64,000 nucleotides of DNA from Craterostigma plantagineum. Its lineage: Eukaryota > Streptophyta > Magnoliopsida > Lamiales > Linderniaceae. How positions within the stretch are numbered: the stretch's first letter is position 1; the number at the start of each line of letters is the position of its first letter. The translations under genes were made by a program, and so were the position numbers. Location: contig JAPQWV010000329.1 in NCBI GenBank assembly GCA_027422505.1, positions 248,001 to 312,000 of the forward strand, given 5' to 3'. Below the pieces are notes generated by a model, which was not told where the DNA came from, did not search any database, and saw only the letters and a list, made by a program, of their open reading frames with translations. This document shows positions 20,607-34,000 of this stretch, one piece after another.

Positions 20607-21763
20607 TGATATGGGGCTATGCCAATCAAAAGATATTTATATGTGTGGGTCGGGAGATTTATATAGCCGGAGAATAAGTATTACAAAGTTTAGAGACGTG
20701 CGTAAGGTGCTTATTTATAAAGGAACTGAAAGGGACGTGTTTGGGACATTGGGACTTGTTTAGGACGTGTTTGGGACGTTGGGTCATGTTTGTGGACGTG
20801 TCTGGGACGTGTTTGGGATGTGTCGGGACATGTCGGGACGTCTGGGGACGTATTGGGACGTGTGGAAATGTGTTGGGACATGTAGGGACATGTCGGGACG
20901 TCTGGGGACGTATTGGGACGTGTGGAAATGTGTTGGGACGTGTAGGGACATGTCGGGATGTCTGGGAACATGTTGGTACGTGTTGGAACGTAAATAAAGG
21001 GACACAAGGAATTACGTGGTTCGGATCTTTGCAGATCCTATTTCCACGGGCGCTCTAAAACCTCTTTTCACTATATTTAACAAATTACACACTCGAATCA
21101 CTCGCTTTCACTAGTATCGAGAGGAAAGTGCTTAACAGACTGAAAAGAGAGAAGTTAGTGAGTATTTTCGTGTGTGGAATCAATGATCTCGTGAAAATGG
21201 CTAAGTTCGGCTTTTATAGGAGCTTCTGGATATTGCCTGTAGGTACATCCCGAGTCCCCTGGTGATATGACCCTCTGGGACAACGTGATGGCAGTGTGAC
21301 AGGCCGTCTGTCAGAGACATCCTTTGACAGCTCCCATGCAGCTTTTTGCAGTCCTGTCAGAAGCAGCTTTTCTGTGCTGTCAGGGACATCAGGCGGCTGT
21401 CAGCTTTTCATGTACTGTCAACTCAGACGTCCTTTCAGACTTCTGACCGCTTGGTGAAGCTTCCTCACGACGCTTCCTCGGGACGACAGGACCTGCTTAG
21501 CACAATAGGTCCCAAAATAGTTCCCTAGTATGGGCGTTAGGTCCCTAAAGTCTCTTGGAGGTCCATAAAACCCTTATTTCCCGTTGTTAGCTCCCTAAAG
21601 TGTGTTGAAGGTCCCTAAAACCCGTCTGAGGCCCCTAAAAGTCTCCTTTTATAATCTAACTTTGTATTTTTCAAGGAAACTCATATTTTTTACTAAGTTC
21701 TCTTAATATCTAATTATTCCTATAATTCCTCTTTTTAGCCTGCCTAATTATTGTTCCACATCA
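20607..21763 (-). repeat. Element 1 right LTR (5' LTR)
   Basis: 1157 bp copy of 5049-6204, including the GGGACGTGT minisatellite (about 20745-20990). The flanking ATTGG at 21764-21768 completes the target duplication. Confidence 0.9.
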
Positions 21764-22178
21764 ATTGGTAATTTGAACAAGAATGAACTTCAAGAACTGA
21801 TTACTAGCACGCAGTTTGGAATCTTGTTATGTGTGCCGAGCATTTCCACTTATCAAGCCAGCTCATTCGGTATTTAGTGAAGCAGATGAAGTATGGATGG
21901 TCATTGACAAATCGCCACTACGATTTTCCTGTTTAGAGTTCTGTCTCTTGACTGGGATGAAATTGTCTGCAGTTCCCAACATTGCTTACAACAGAGCGTT
22001 TATTTCCAGACATTTTCGTGGAATGCGTAAGATACATCTAGATGACGTTCGTAGCCGGTTATCAGAAGTAAAGAGCAAATTATCCAGTGGAGTTAACATA
22101 GATAAGTTAAAGTTGGCCTGCATTATATTTGTCGTTGCAGTGCTAGAACAGCGTAGTTCTCGGAAGAATGTGATAAGA
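21764..22178 (+). pseudogene. DUF1985-type transposon protein fragment
   Basis: The sequence resumes the gene cut at 5048. The first frame reads NKNELQELITSTQFGILL, then a frameshift near 21845 leads to the frame with EVWMVIDKSPLRFSCLEFCLLTG, FISRHFRG, IHLDDVRSRL and DKLKLACIIFVVAVLE. The pattern P-x-R-F-S-x-x-E-F-x-x-x-T-G followed by an xLKLAxx helix is that of DUF1985, a domain of plant transposon proteins often fused to a Ulp1-like cysteine protease. No protease part follows, because the gene is broken off at 22178, where the copied debris segment begins. Confidence 0.65.
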
Positions 22179-23185
22179 AATTTAACAAACAGGAGGTCGT
22201 GCATAATTTCAAATGGATGTGAACCATGTAAGAGCGTCGTAATAGTGCATTACAACATTATACAGCAGTCGTGCATTCATATGCAAAATATTACGGCCAT
22301 AATATTAATACATTATGAGTACATATTTAATTAGGTCCCCTTGTTGTGAGATCATTACACCAATATAAGCTTCGTCGGTATGATTATTACAGGATCGCCT
22401 TGAAACTTTTTTAATATATAATAAATCAATAAATCTATCAGTATACAATACTAAATCCAAATTTTAACATTTCCATAAATCATCCTTAAAAAACCAAAAC
22501 GTAAATTTCATACGACAAAACGTCATTTCCATCTTCCTCATTATAGTTTACAAGGTATATCCTGTTTTGCACGACCGTTACTGACTGTTGTGTAATTAAA
22601 TTATATATCCTATTTTACGCAATTGTTATTCAATTCCTTTATACTAATACTATTTTTTTCAAATATATAATTATGTAGCCCTGTTATATTCCTCTTTGGG
22701 GAAGTCAAAGAGACAACAACTGTATGATAAGTTAATTAACTATAACGTTGATATTAATACATTAATGTATCAACGTTATCACACCCCCTATTAAATATGG
22801 ATGAATTTATTGAATGTCTGCAATAATCAGTGATAGCTATATGTTTCCGTGAATTGAATAATTTTATGCAATTGTCTTTGTAACAACGTATCTTAATATG
22901 CAAATTGACTCCTCGATTTTCTCCAACAGTTTTAACACTTTGCCGCTGATGAATATAGAGTAATGAGGCGAAGTATACTTGCAAAAGGAGATTAGGTACA
23001 ATAGAAGACCAATGGAAAGACATTTACCAAAAAGCCAAGAGTCGATAATGGAAAAGGATTTTGAAGATTCCATTGACAAAATATTTCAGGAACTACGCAA
23101 TGTGATAAATAATTTAGCAGGAGAATAACAAAACAAGTCGACTGTTATTCAAAAAATGAAAATCGACAGTGTGGGAATTTGCAAC
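22178..23185 (+). repeat. Debris segment, copy 2 of 3 (first part)
   Basis: It matches 1207-2220 closely from the TTAACAAACAGGAG junction on, including the palindromic word at about 22571 and the start of the small unrecognised ORF (near 22990). That ORF has a one-base change of frame near 23122. Element 3 interrupts the copy at 23185. Confidence 0.75.
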
Positions 23186-24261
23186 TGTAACGTCCCGTTT
23201 TCTATTACTTTATTTGCGCAGCTGTTATATTTTTCACATAAAATTTTTCGCCTTTCTACAACCATGCCTTTATACATAAACGGGCGTACACCTGTTATCA
23301 TCACATTCACTCATATTATACATATATATTCACATATATCATATGAAAGACACTAATGGTTCTTATACTGCATGCACACGATGAACTTAGGGGAGTAGGT
23401 GAGAGCGTAGCCGGCCAACCTTGAATCCATGCTTTAGTATGAAGATGCACTCTAAGTTGCTTGCTAGATATCTACAGCAACTGAGAAAACAATTATTCAG
23501 AGTATGATCGCAACATGTTATTCCATTAGACAAATAATAACCAAAACTGTAGCAGAAAATTAATTTCTTCCTTTCATTGACTTACATAGACTTTTCTAAA
23601 GAATATACCATCGTTCATATAATCATAGTTCATAAAATCATTCATGTAATTCAGACAAATGCAAATCTACATGATCATTTATTTCTGATACTTCCGTTAT
23701 GACCTGCTAGACTCGTACTATTAACCCGTAGGGGCCCATGCATGGGACTCTGTAATTATAATATATTTTTGTTTGCCTGTACAGGACTCTGTAATCCCCC
23801 GTTTTGTAGGGATGTAACCATAGCTGTGTATCAAGTCGTCCGATGTCATAGCAGTCATAACAGTTTCTCTTTTCTTTTCTGCTTTACTTTCATCTTATAT
23901 GACATATAAATTCTATATACCATCGAATCACACATATCATACAGTAGCACATTGTGGCCACATAATTCACGTTCATTTCAAGTAATACTTTTATAAGAAA
24001 ATAATCAATCATTTAATTTGCATAAAGCACATAAAAAAACAGAACACATGTTGCAAATCATACTCACAGTATGGCTTAAAGCCTCACTCGACTTTGTCCT
24101 TGCCTTTTACTGAATCCTGACCTAAAAACAACATTATTCTGGTAAATATAAAATTCCTATAATGACATGCGTGCGTGATATGCGTGCTTTATTATGCATG
24201 ATCGTTCCTTAGCCTTTATCAAAAACCCTAACTTATTTTATATCAAAACCCTAATTTCAAC

Positions 24262-24296
<35 letters not shown>

Positions 24297-26390
24297 CATA
24301 CCAGATTTCAACACGTCTCATAAACAATCCCGAAATAACTCGACATCATGTGTCGAGATCTTTTTAATTAGAGTTTTAAATTTTCGGATTGTCTCGAGAT
24401 TTACCTAGTTGATCTCGAGATTTATACCTCGACATCTCATATTATACTCGACTTTCTAACCTAGTCCCTCTCGATATTTCATATCGAAATCTTTATACTA
24501 TAGTATACCGAGATCTTTACTATATAATATATGTCGAAATATTTAAAATATAACCTGAGGAATTTCGACACACACATCTCGATATCTTCTATCTAATTAA
24601 GTTTAAAAAGCTCAAATCGTAACTTGACATCATAACTTCGATATTATAACTCGGCATTTCATTTAGGTGAGTTTCTAGATATCGACATCCTACATAGATC
24701 AGACATACTCGAAATCCTCTTAATCATTTTAGTTTATTTTATTGTATTTATTTCTTTATTTATTTATTATATATATATATATTTTTTTATTTATTCCTTA
24801 CTTGTTAGTGGAATTGTTCGACAACAACATGTAAGGATTACTATATATATGGACTATGACATTTACCTAACCTTGTTAGTATATGTAAGTCCTTTTCTAA
24901 TAAATTTCCAAATTTCAATATCCTACCCAAACTCACAACTCGACATCTATGACATATATATATATATATATATATTATTTTTTTTTTTTTTCGACATGTG
25001 TCAAGAAGGTCTCGACATTATATCTCAAGCTTTCCCTTCATTCCTTTCGATATTATATAAGAAGTTTATTTCGACATCATATCTCGACTTTTCTAACCAA
25101 TTTCAAAATCTATGTCGAGATTTTATATGACATCGAGATATTTGGATTTCATATCACATTTCGACATTCTCCTAGTCTGCTTCGAATTTCATGTCGATGA
25201 CTTAATATCTCAACATTTTAACTAATTCGATTTGATCTCGACATTATAACATAAACCAACATCTTATATTGAGATTCCCCTCCCTTGAATTCTTAAAAAA
25301 AAAACAAAGATGAATTCCATCAACACTTCATACTGTTCATGTACCATTATATTCATCACGTCCAGATACTTTTTGAAAAAAAAACTCAAACCCATATTAA
25401 CCTTTAGCATACTTCAATTATCAACTTATCTCAGAAGATAACCCTATTTAAAATCTAAAAACCCTAATATACCATAAACTACGAAATCTTCTAAGTACAC
25501 CTGTTTATAATTTATTAATCATTATATCTATATGTGTATGCAAAATATTATATAATTCCTTACCTCCAATGTTTCGATGATTGAAGATTGAGTTTACTTC
25601 CAATTTCCTTTGCTTAAAGCTGGTTTCTAAGTCTGTTTCGTTGTTCAACTTGCGCAAATGATACTTACTTGAAAAAGTCTTATTAATATGTATTATAAAA
25701 GTTACTTGGACAATCAATTAGAAGATAAATCATTACCCCTCACGTTAGGTAATTTAATGTTTATCCTAATTGCTAAGTGATATTAATTATTTTATTGTTA
25801 TAGTTACGGACTAAATTTCCACAAGTCTTCGAGATCTCTATAATAATGATTTTGATATTTAGCTCTAGGAAATCTCGATATCTTTGAGAAAAATTCCAAA
25901 ATCTTTAATGAATTTTTTTTTTTTTTTTTAGAAACATTCGAAATCTTTATTAAGTTGATCTCGACATTTTTGAGGAGATATTTCGAATGTTTTTCTTGAA
26001 TGAATCTCGAGATCTTTGAGTAGGAAATTTCAAAGTTTTTATTGAATAAATCTCGACATTCCTGTAAAATTTCGGCATTGTACTTAAATAATTTCGAGAC
26101 TTTTCGTTAACCATAACGAAAATATTATTTAATTATTTCTTCCCAACTTGTTTAATCATTTTAATTACACGCATGAAATTTCCAAACCTAAGAAAACCCT
26201 AGATAATTAATACTTAGAGAAATTCAAATACCATAACATTTACTTCTTCACCACTTATCTCTTGGAGAACCTAGAACGATCATACTTTAGATACCTTATT
26301 CCATCTATACTTATGTTTTAAAGTGACATATGCATGCAGGAATTTATGTAAATGCATAAAAATTATGATATGAAATTTCAGTTCCTGACA
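23186..26390 (-). repeat. Element 3 left LTR (3' LTR)
   Basis: 3205 bp, very similar to 31024-34222. It contains many TCGACAT/TCGAGATCT words (about 24310-26100), AT microsatellites (24262-24297, 24953-24976) and poly(T) runs. Length differences between the two copies sit mostly in these simple repeats. Confidence 0.93.
24310..26100 (-). repeat. TCGAGATC/TCGACATT word array in element 3 LTR
   Basis: Words such as CTCGACAT, TCGAGATCTTT and ATTTCGACAT are scattered densely. On the element's own strand they read ATGTCGAG, the word that fills the LTR of element 2, although the surrounding LTR sequence is not similar. The right LTR has the same array (about 32160-33935). Confidence 0.7.
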
Positions 26391-26427
26391 ATTCTCCCCT
26401 CCTTTAAAAATTTCGACCTCGAAATTT
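26391..26427 (-). promoter_or_regulatory. Element 3 polypurine tract and pre-polypurine hairpin
   Basis: On the minus strand, AAAGGAGGGGAGAAT (complement of 26391-26405) directly precedes the 3' LTR. Just upstream, AAATTTCG and CGAAATTT (26408-26415 and 26420-26427) form 8-base arms around a four-base loop, as in elements 2, 4 and 5. Confidence 0.8.
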
Positions 26428-28842
26428 CGTACCGTTATTAGGAAATAGCCATGGATATTGTGTCTTCATGTTTTCCATTGTTTCCCAAGTAGCTTCACGC
26501 GTTGAGTGATTTTTCCATCGTATCTTTACCATCGGAATCGTCTTATTCCGTAATTGCTTATCGGCATATTCAAGAATTTCTGCTGGTTCCTCTACATAAC
26601 TAAGATCTTCAGAAACATTTATCTGTTCGTCCGAAAGAATATGATTAGGATCTGATCTGTATCGTCGTAACATACTAACGTGAAAAACATTATGTATTTG
26701 CGACAGTTCAGGTGGTAATGCGAGTCTATAGGCTAACGGTCCAATCCTTTCAAGTATTTCATAAGGTCCAATATAACGTGGACTTAACTTTCCTTTCTTT
26801 CCAAATCTTAGAACACCTTTCCATGGCGATACTCGTAGAAATACTTTCTCTCCCACTTCATATTCCATTTCCCGTCGATGTTGATCAATGTAACTCTTTT
26901 GTCGATCTTGAGCTGCTTTAAGCCGACTTTTAACAACTTTTATCTTTTGCATTGTATCTTGAATCAAATCTGGCCCTTCTAATACCCGTTCACCTTCCAT
27001 ATCCCAACATATTGGATTTCGGCACTTTCGACCATATAAAGCTTCATATGGTGCCATACCAATACTTGAGTGATATTGATTATTATAGGCGAATTCTATT
27101 AACGCTATATAATCATCCCATGATCCTTTGAATTCGATTACACACGCTCGAAGCATTTCTTCCAGGGTCTGTATTGTCCTTTCTGACTGTCCGTCTGTCT
27201 GCGGATGAAACGCCGTACTAAAATGCAATTTAGTTCCGAGCGCTTCCTGTAAACTTCCCCAAAATCTGGAAGTGAATCTAGGATCTCGATCAGATACAAT
27301 AGATATAGGTACTCCATGTAGCCGAACTATTTCATTGACGTATCTTTTCGCCAAATATTCCAATGTAGAACCCCATTTAAATGGCAAAAAGTGAGCTGAC
27401 TTCGTAAGTCTATCAACAATTACCCAAACAGCATCATTTTTCTTAGCCGTTGGAGGCAGGCCATAGAGAAAATCCATCGTTATTCGTTCCCATTTCCAAA
27501 CTGGTATGGGTAACGGATGTAATTTACCCGCAGGTGCTTGATGTTCGGCTTTAATCTGCTGACAAGTTAAGCATTTCAGAACATATTCAGCCACGTCTTT
27601 CTTCATTCTCGGCCACCAATAATGAGATTTAATGGTTTGATACATTTTTGTACTACCCGGATGCATAGCATAAGGGGCAGTATGCGCTTCATCCATTATT
27701 TCCTGTCGAATGTTATCGATATTGGGGACACATAATCGACTATTGATCGTCATAACACCGCTTTCATTAATGACAAACGACTTCGTCAACCCTTGTTTTA
27801 CTTTCTCCGCAATACTTGCCAATTTCTCATCCTTAAGCTGAGCTTGCTTTATTCGATCCAACATAATAGGATGAATTACCATTGAAGCACATACAACACC
27901 TACATCATTCACTTCTATTTCAATATTCATCTTCCTTAGACTGATCAGATTCAATAATGAATATGATTTTCGACTTAATGCATCTGCCACAACATTTGCT
28001 TTTCCTGGATGATACTCTATAGTGCAATCATAATCCTTTAACAGCTCAATCCATCGCCTTTGTCTCATATTCAATTCTTTCTGACTCAACAGATACTTCA
28101 GACTTTTATGATCGGTGAAAATCTGAAATTTCGTACCATATAAGTAATGTCGCCATATCTTTAATGCGAACACTACTGCCGCTAATTCCAAATCATGTGT
28201 TGGATAGGATATTTCATACGGTTTTAACTGCCGTGACGCATATGCCACCACTTTTCCATGTTGCATTAAAACACATCCCAATCCTTGATGAGATGCGTCA
28301 CTGTAAATTACAAATCCATCTGTACCTGATGGAATTGTTAACACTAGAGCTGTTGTTAATCGCTTCTTTAATTCTTCAAAACTCTTCTGACACTCTTCAG
28401 TCCATTTGAAGATCGTCCCTTTTCGTAATAATTTTGTCATTGGAGCGGCTATCAAAGAAAAATTTTCTACAAACCGTCTATAATATCCAGCCAAACCTAG
28501 AAAACTACGAACTTCTGCCACGTTCTTAGGACTTTCCCATTTAATTACTGCTTCAATTTTCTTAGGATCAACTTGAATTCCTTCGCCAGATACCACGTGA
28601 CCCAAAAATACCACTTGATCCAACCAAAATTCGCATTTTGATAACTTCGCATACACCTTCTTTTCTCGTAAAGTTTGAAGAACAATTCTTAAATGTTGTT
28701 CATGTTCTTCTTTTGACCTAGAATATACCAATATATCGTCTATGAAGACAATCACGAACTGGTCCAAATAGGGTCGAAAGACATCATTCATTAATGCCAT
28801 AAAGACTGCAGGGGCATTCGTCAATCCAAACGGCATAACCAA
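26404..28842 (-). pseudogene. Element 3 pol: RT, RNase H, integrase, chromodomain-like tail
   Basis: An unbroken frame of 812 residues. It starts inside RT ([12 protein letters not shown]), has the catalytic FIDD at residues 33-36, [15 protein letters not shown], RNase H ([48 protein letters not shown]), the integrase zinc region ([11 protein letters not shown] ... CLTCQQ), the integrase core ([29 protein letters not shown]), [23 protein letters not shown] and the tail [15 protein letters not shown]...EATWE. Catalytic residues are all present. RT is cut at its start by a frame change at about 28830-28870, so the polyprotein is not continuous. Confidence 0.93.
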
Positions 28843-29831
28843 GAATTCATAGTGCCCATATCTTGTTCTAAAGGCCGTCTTTGGAATATCATCTTTTGCA
28901 ATCTTATTTGATGGTATCCCGATCTTAAGTCAATCTTTGAAAAGACCTTAGACCCTTGTAGTTGATCGAATAAATCGTCAATTCGAGGCAACGGATACTT
29001 GTTTTTCACAGTCACTTTGTTCAACTGTCTATAATCAATACATAGTCTAAGCGTACCATCCTTCTTTTTAACAAAAAGCACAGGCGCTCCCCAGGGTGAT
29101 ACACTTGGCCGTATATATCCTTTGTCTAATAATTCTTTCAACTGTACCTTTAACTCATTCAGCTCTATTGGTGCCATTCGATATGGTGGAATAGAAATTG
29201 GTGACGTGCCTGATTGAAGCTCAATCGTAAATTCTGTATCTCGATCTGGTGGTAATCCAGACAAATCATCCGGAAAAACATCAGGGTATTCATTTACTAC
29301 ATCAATATCTTCCACCTTTAATCCACACAATCGTGTATCTATAATATACGCCATATAACACTGACACCCTTTTCTTATCAATTTGGATGCTTGTAAATTA
29401 GAGATCTGACATGCTGTCCATACATTCTTTTCTCCTTTAAACACTATATGTGTTTGATCTGAAGGAAACAATTCAATTTCCTTTTTAAAACAATCTAGTT
29501 TTGCTCGATATCGAGACAGCCAATCCATGCCTAATATTACGTCGAAATCCGTTAAGGGTAAAACTAATAAGGTCGCCTGCATCTCTACCCCATCACTAAC
29601 AATTTTACATTTCGGATATACTGTACTTATTATGACCATCTCACCCGTTGGAAGTCTAACATTTACTTTATTTTCTAAGATTTCGGGTTTATCATGTAAT
29701 AATGATGCAAATGTTCGTGACATGAATGAGTGTGTTGCTCCTGGATCGAATAAAACATATGCATCAATATCACATATAGATAGCTTACCCGTGATTATAC
29801 GTGACCCCTCTTTGGCTTCTTCACGAGTCAT
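28821..29831 (-). pseudogene. Element 3 protease and RT N-terminal part
   Basis: The frame covers the aspartic protease and the fingers of RT. The protease active site reads D29-P-G-ATHSF; the usual middle residue Ser (or Thr) is Pro here, from a single base change, which should harm activity. [12 protein letters not shown], the linker [28 protein letters not shown] and LRSGYHQ follow. The last 30 residues are out of frame because of an indel, and the pol sense continues in the frame of 26404-28842. At the left the frame joins the Gag zinc-finger frame through another shift. Confidence 0.9.
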
Positions 29832-30208
29832 CGTGAAAATCCGACCCTGTGCTGGCTGTCCATAAGCTTGTCCTCCAGACTTTCCTCTTCCTGCACCACT
29901 GTTATATGATCCTCGGCCCTTCCCCTTCCACGATTAGTGGAGGGTCCACTAACTCTTGATTGCTCCACTGTAGGTTGCGTTTGCGACATTGGACAATTTC
30001 TAGCCAAATGTCCACGTTGACCACATTTGAAACATTCGCCAGTGAGCCATCTACAAACACCCGTGTGATTCTTTCCACAATGTTCACACACTGGTATTGG
30101 TTGAGAAATTCCGGTCCCTCGTCCAACAGTTCTTGTCCCACCCATACTGCTTCTGGCAGGACCACTGAATATGCTCATCGATCTCGATGGATTACCAACC
30201 TTTTTCAA
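29828..30208 (-). pseudogene. Element 3 gag C-terminus with CCHC zinc knuckle
   Basis: The frame holds an atypical Cys/His cluster (CEHCGKNHTGVC) and a CCHC knuckle (CFKCGQRGHLARNC, C-X2-C-X4-H-X4-C), which binds element RNA during packaging. It follows the gag core after a frame change near 30205 and loses frame before the protease at about 29900. Confidence 0.88.
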
Positions 30209-30906
30209 TTTTCCGCTCGACGATTCTTCACCTGCCCTCCTTTTACTACTTTGATAGTTTTCGATTCTGTTTCCAACTTTTCAGCACGAATAGCTGCTGC
30301 CCTTAATCTGCCATAAGATTCCACATCAGAAGGAGTGATACGATTTCTAATTGTATATCGAAGTCCAGATTCAAATCTTCGACACTTGTTTCTTTCAGTA
30401 GCAACCATATGAGAAGCATAACGGGACAGCTGATTGAACAACACCTCGTATTCACCTACGGACTTATTTCCTTGCTTAAGTTCCAAGAACTCCTTTTCCT
30501 TCTGATCCTTATAAACTTCTGGCATATAGGTGTCGTTGAATTCTCTTAAGAAATCCTCCCAAGTTAACACTGGAGGTTGTGCCATACTATCTGGAACTGT
30601 TTCCCACCATTCATATGCATGCCCTTGTAAGAGTGACACTGCATAATCAAACTTCTCCGCTGGTGTACACTGCATCATATTAAAAACCCTTTCTGTTCTT
30701 TTTAGCCACGTTTCTGCCTCAGCAGGATCTGTTGTTCCCATAAAATCCACAGCACCCAATTTCCTAAGCTTATCATATCGCCTTTCACGGGAAATTGTCA
30801 GGGGATTTTCACGCTCATTACGCATAAGCGTATGAGATGAATTAGATTCAGGTACAGCCGAACTTCCTCCTCCCCCTATCGTTGGTTCATCGTGTTCTAC
30901 ATGCAA
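30205..30906 (-). pseudogene. Element 3 gag core
   Basis: A 233-residue frame beginning at an ATG about 100 bases after the primer-binding site. It shows the retrotransposon Gag core: a RYDKLRKLGAVDFMGTTDPAEAETW stretch, YAVSLLQGHAYEWWETV, FNDTYMP, FLELKQGNKSVGEYE and FNQLSRYASHMV. It lacks its zinc knuckle in frame, so the product would be a truncated Gag. Confidence 0.9.
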
Positions 30907-31006
30907 TGGTGCACTTACTGCCCTTCTCCTAAATATGCAAAAAGAATTTCAGGGCAGACCATAAAAATGCACATACCATGCAGATGTCTACAGAACCTAA
31001 GACCTA

Positions 31007-31019
31007 GGCTCTGATACCA
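31007..31019 (-). other. Element 3 primer-binding site
   Basis: The complement reads TGGTATCAGAGCC, four bases inside the 5' LTR border at 31024. It fixes the element on the minus strand. Confidence 0.92.
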
Positions 31020-31023
31020 TACA

Positions 31024-34000
31024 TGTAACGTCCCGTTTTCTATTACTTTATTTGCGCAGCTGTTATATTTTTCACATTAAAGTTTTCGCCTTTCTACAAC
31101 CATGCCTTTATACATAAACGGGCGTACACCTGTTATCATCACATTCACTCATATTATACATATATATTCACATATATCATATGAAAGACACTAATGGTTC
31201 TTATACTGCATGCACACGATGAACTTAGGGGAGTAGGTGAGAGCGTAGCCGGCCAACCTTGAATCCATGCTTTAGTATGAAGATGCACTCTAAGTTGCCT
31301 GCTAGATATCTACAGCAACTGAGAAAACAATTATTCAGAGTATGATCGCAACATGTTATTCCATTAGACAAATAATAACCAAAACTGTAGCAGAAAATTA
31401 ATTTCTTCCTTTCATTGACTTACATAGACTTTTCTGAAGAATATACCATCGTTCATATAATCATAGTTCATAAAATCATTCATGTAATTCAGACAAATGC
31501 AAATCTACATGATCATTTATTTCTGATACTTCCGTTATGACCTGCTAGACTCGTACTATTAACCCCGTAGGGGCCCATGCATGGGACTCTGTAATTATAA
31601 TATATTTTTGTTTGCCTGTACAGGACTCTGTAATCCCCGTTTTGTAGGGATGTAACCATAGCTGTGTATCAAGTCGTCCGATGTCATAGCAGTCATAACA
31701 GTTTCTCTTTTCTTTTCTGCTTTACTTTCATCTTATATGACATATAAATTCTATATACCATCGAATCACACATATCATACAGTAGCACATTGTGGCCACA
31801 TAATTCACGTTCATTTCAAGTAATACTTTTATAAGAAAATAATCAATCATTTAATTTGCATAAAGCACATAAAAAAACAGAACACATGTTGCAAATCATA
31901 CTCACAGTATGGCTTAAAGCCTCACTCGACTTTGTCCTTGCCTTTTACTGAATCCTGACCTAAAAACAACATTATTCTGGTAAATATAAAATTCCTATAA
32001 TGACATGCGTGCGTGATATGCGTGCTTTATTATGCATGATCGTTCCTTAGCCTTTATCAAAAACCCTAACTTATTTTATATCAAAACCCTAATTTCAACA
32101 TATAATATATATATATATATATATCATACCAGATTTCAACACGTCTCATACACAATCCCGAAATAACTCGACATCATGTGTCGAGATCTTTTTAATTAGA
32201 GTTTTAAATTTTCGGATTGTCTCGAGATTTACCTAGTTGATCTCGAGATTTATACCTCGACATCTCATATTATACTCGACTTTCTAACCTAGTCCCTCTC
32301 GATATTTCATATCGAAATCTTTATACTATAGTATACCGAGATCTTTACTATATAATATATGTCGAAATATTTAAAATATAACCTGAGGAATTTCGACACA
32401 CACATCTCGATATCTTCTATCTAATTAAGTGTAAAAAGCTCAAATCGTAACTTGACATCATAACTTCGATATTATAACTCGGCATTTCATTTAGGTGAGT
32501 TTCTAGATATCGACATCCTACATAGATCAGACATACTCGAAATCCTCTTAATCATTTTAGTTTATTTTATTGAATTTATTTCTTTATTTATTTATTATAT
32601 ATATATTTTTTTTATTTATTCCTTACTTGTTAGTGGAATTGTTCGACAACAACATGTAAGGATTACTATATATATGGACTATGACATTTACCTAACCTTG
32701 TTAGTATATGTAAGTCCTTTTCTAATAAATTTCCAAATTTCAATATCCTACCCAAACTCACAACTCGACATCTATGACATATATATATATATATTATTAT
32801 TTTTTTTTTGTCGACATGTGTCAAGAAGGTCTCGACATTATATCTCAAGCTTTCCCTTCATTCCTTTCGATATTATATAACAAGTTTATTTCGACATCAT
32901 ATCTCGACTTTTCTAACCAATTTCAAAATCTATGTCGAGATTTTATATGACATCGAGATATTTGGATTTCAGATCACATTTCGACATTCTCCTAGTCTGC
33001 TTCGAATTTCATGTCGATGACTTAATATCTCGACATTTTAACTAATTCGATTTGATCTCGACATTATAACATAAACCAACATCTTATATTGAGATTCCCC
33101 TCCCTTGAATTCTTAAAAAAAAAACAAAGATGAATTCCATCAACACTTCATACTGTTCATGTACCATTATATTCATCACGTCCAAATACTTTTTGAAAAA
33201 AAAACTCAAACCCATATTAACCTTTAGCATACTTCAATTATCAACTTATCTCAGAAGATAACCCTATTTAAAATCTAAAAACCCTAATATACATTAAACT
33301 ACGAAATCTTCTAAGTACACCTGTTATAATTTATTAATCATTATCTCTATATGTGTATTGCAAAATATTATATAATTCCTTACCTCCAATGTTTCGATGA
33401 TTGAAGATTGAGTTTACTTCCAATTTCCTTTGCTTAAAGCTGGTTTCTAAGTCTGTTTCGTTGTTCAACTTGCGCAAATGATACTTACTTGAAAAAGTCT
33501 TATTAATATGTATTATAAAAGTTACTTGGACAATCAATTAGAAGACAAATCATTACCCCTCACGTTAGGTAATTTAATGTTTATCCTAATTGCTAAGTGA
33601 TATTAATTATTTTATTGTTATAGTTACGGACTAAATTTCCACAAGTCTTCGAGATCTCTATAATAATGATTTTGATATTTAGCTCTAGGAAATCTTGATA
33701 TCTTTGAGAAAAATTCCAAAATCTTTAATGAATTTTTTTTTTTTTTTTTTTTTTTTTTTTGAGAAACATTCGAAATCTTTATTAAGTTGATCTCGACATT
33801 TTTGAGGAGATATTTCGAATGTTTTTCTTGAATGAATCTCGAGATCTTTGAGTAGGAAATTTCAAAGTTTTTATTGAATAAATCTCGACATTCCTGTAAA
33901 ATTTCGGCATTGTACTTAAATAATTTCGAGACTTTTCGTTAACCATAACGAAAATATTATTTAATTATTTCTTCCCAACTTGTTTAATCATTTTAATTAC

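Larger units (their letters stand above)
5049..21763 (-). mobile_element. Element 1: Tat-like non-autonomous LTR retrotransposon (host of element 2)
   Basis: Two nearly identical LTRs (5049-6204 and 20607-21763, TG...CA ends) and a perfect 5-bp target duplication define the element. The word TTCCCACAGACGGCGCCA at 20587-20604, read on the minus strand, is a TGGCGCC-type primer-binding site of the kind used by Tat-group gypsy elements. It sits next to the right LTR, so the element runs on the minus strand with its 5' LTR on the right. Without the nested element 2 it is about 6.1 kb. No reverse transcriptase, protease or integrase is visible. What remains are possible gag traces, tandem arrays and a decayed ORF running antisense to the element. 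Mobility must have been supplied in trans. Confidence 0.85.
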
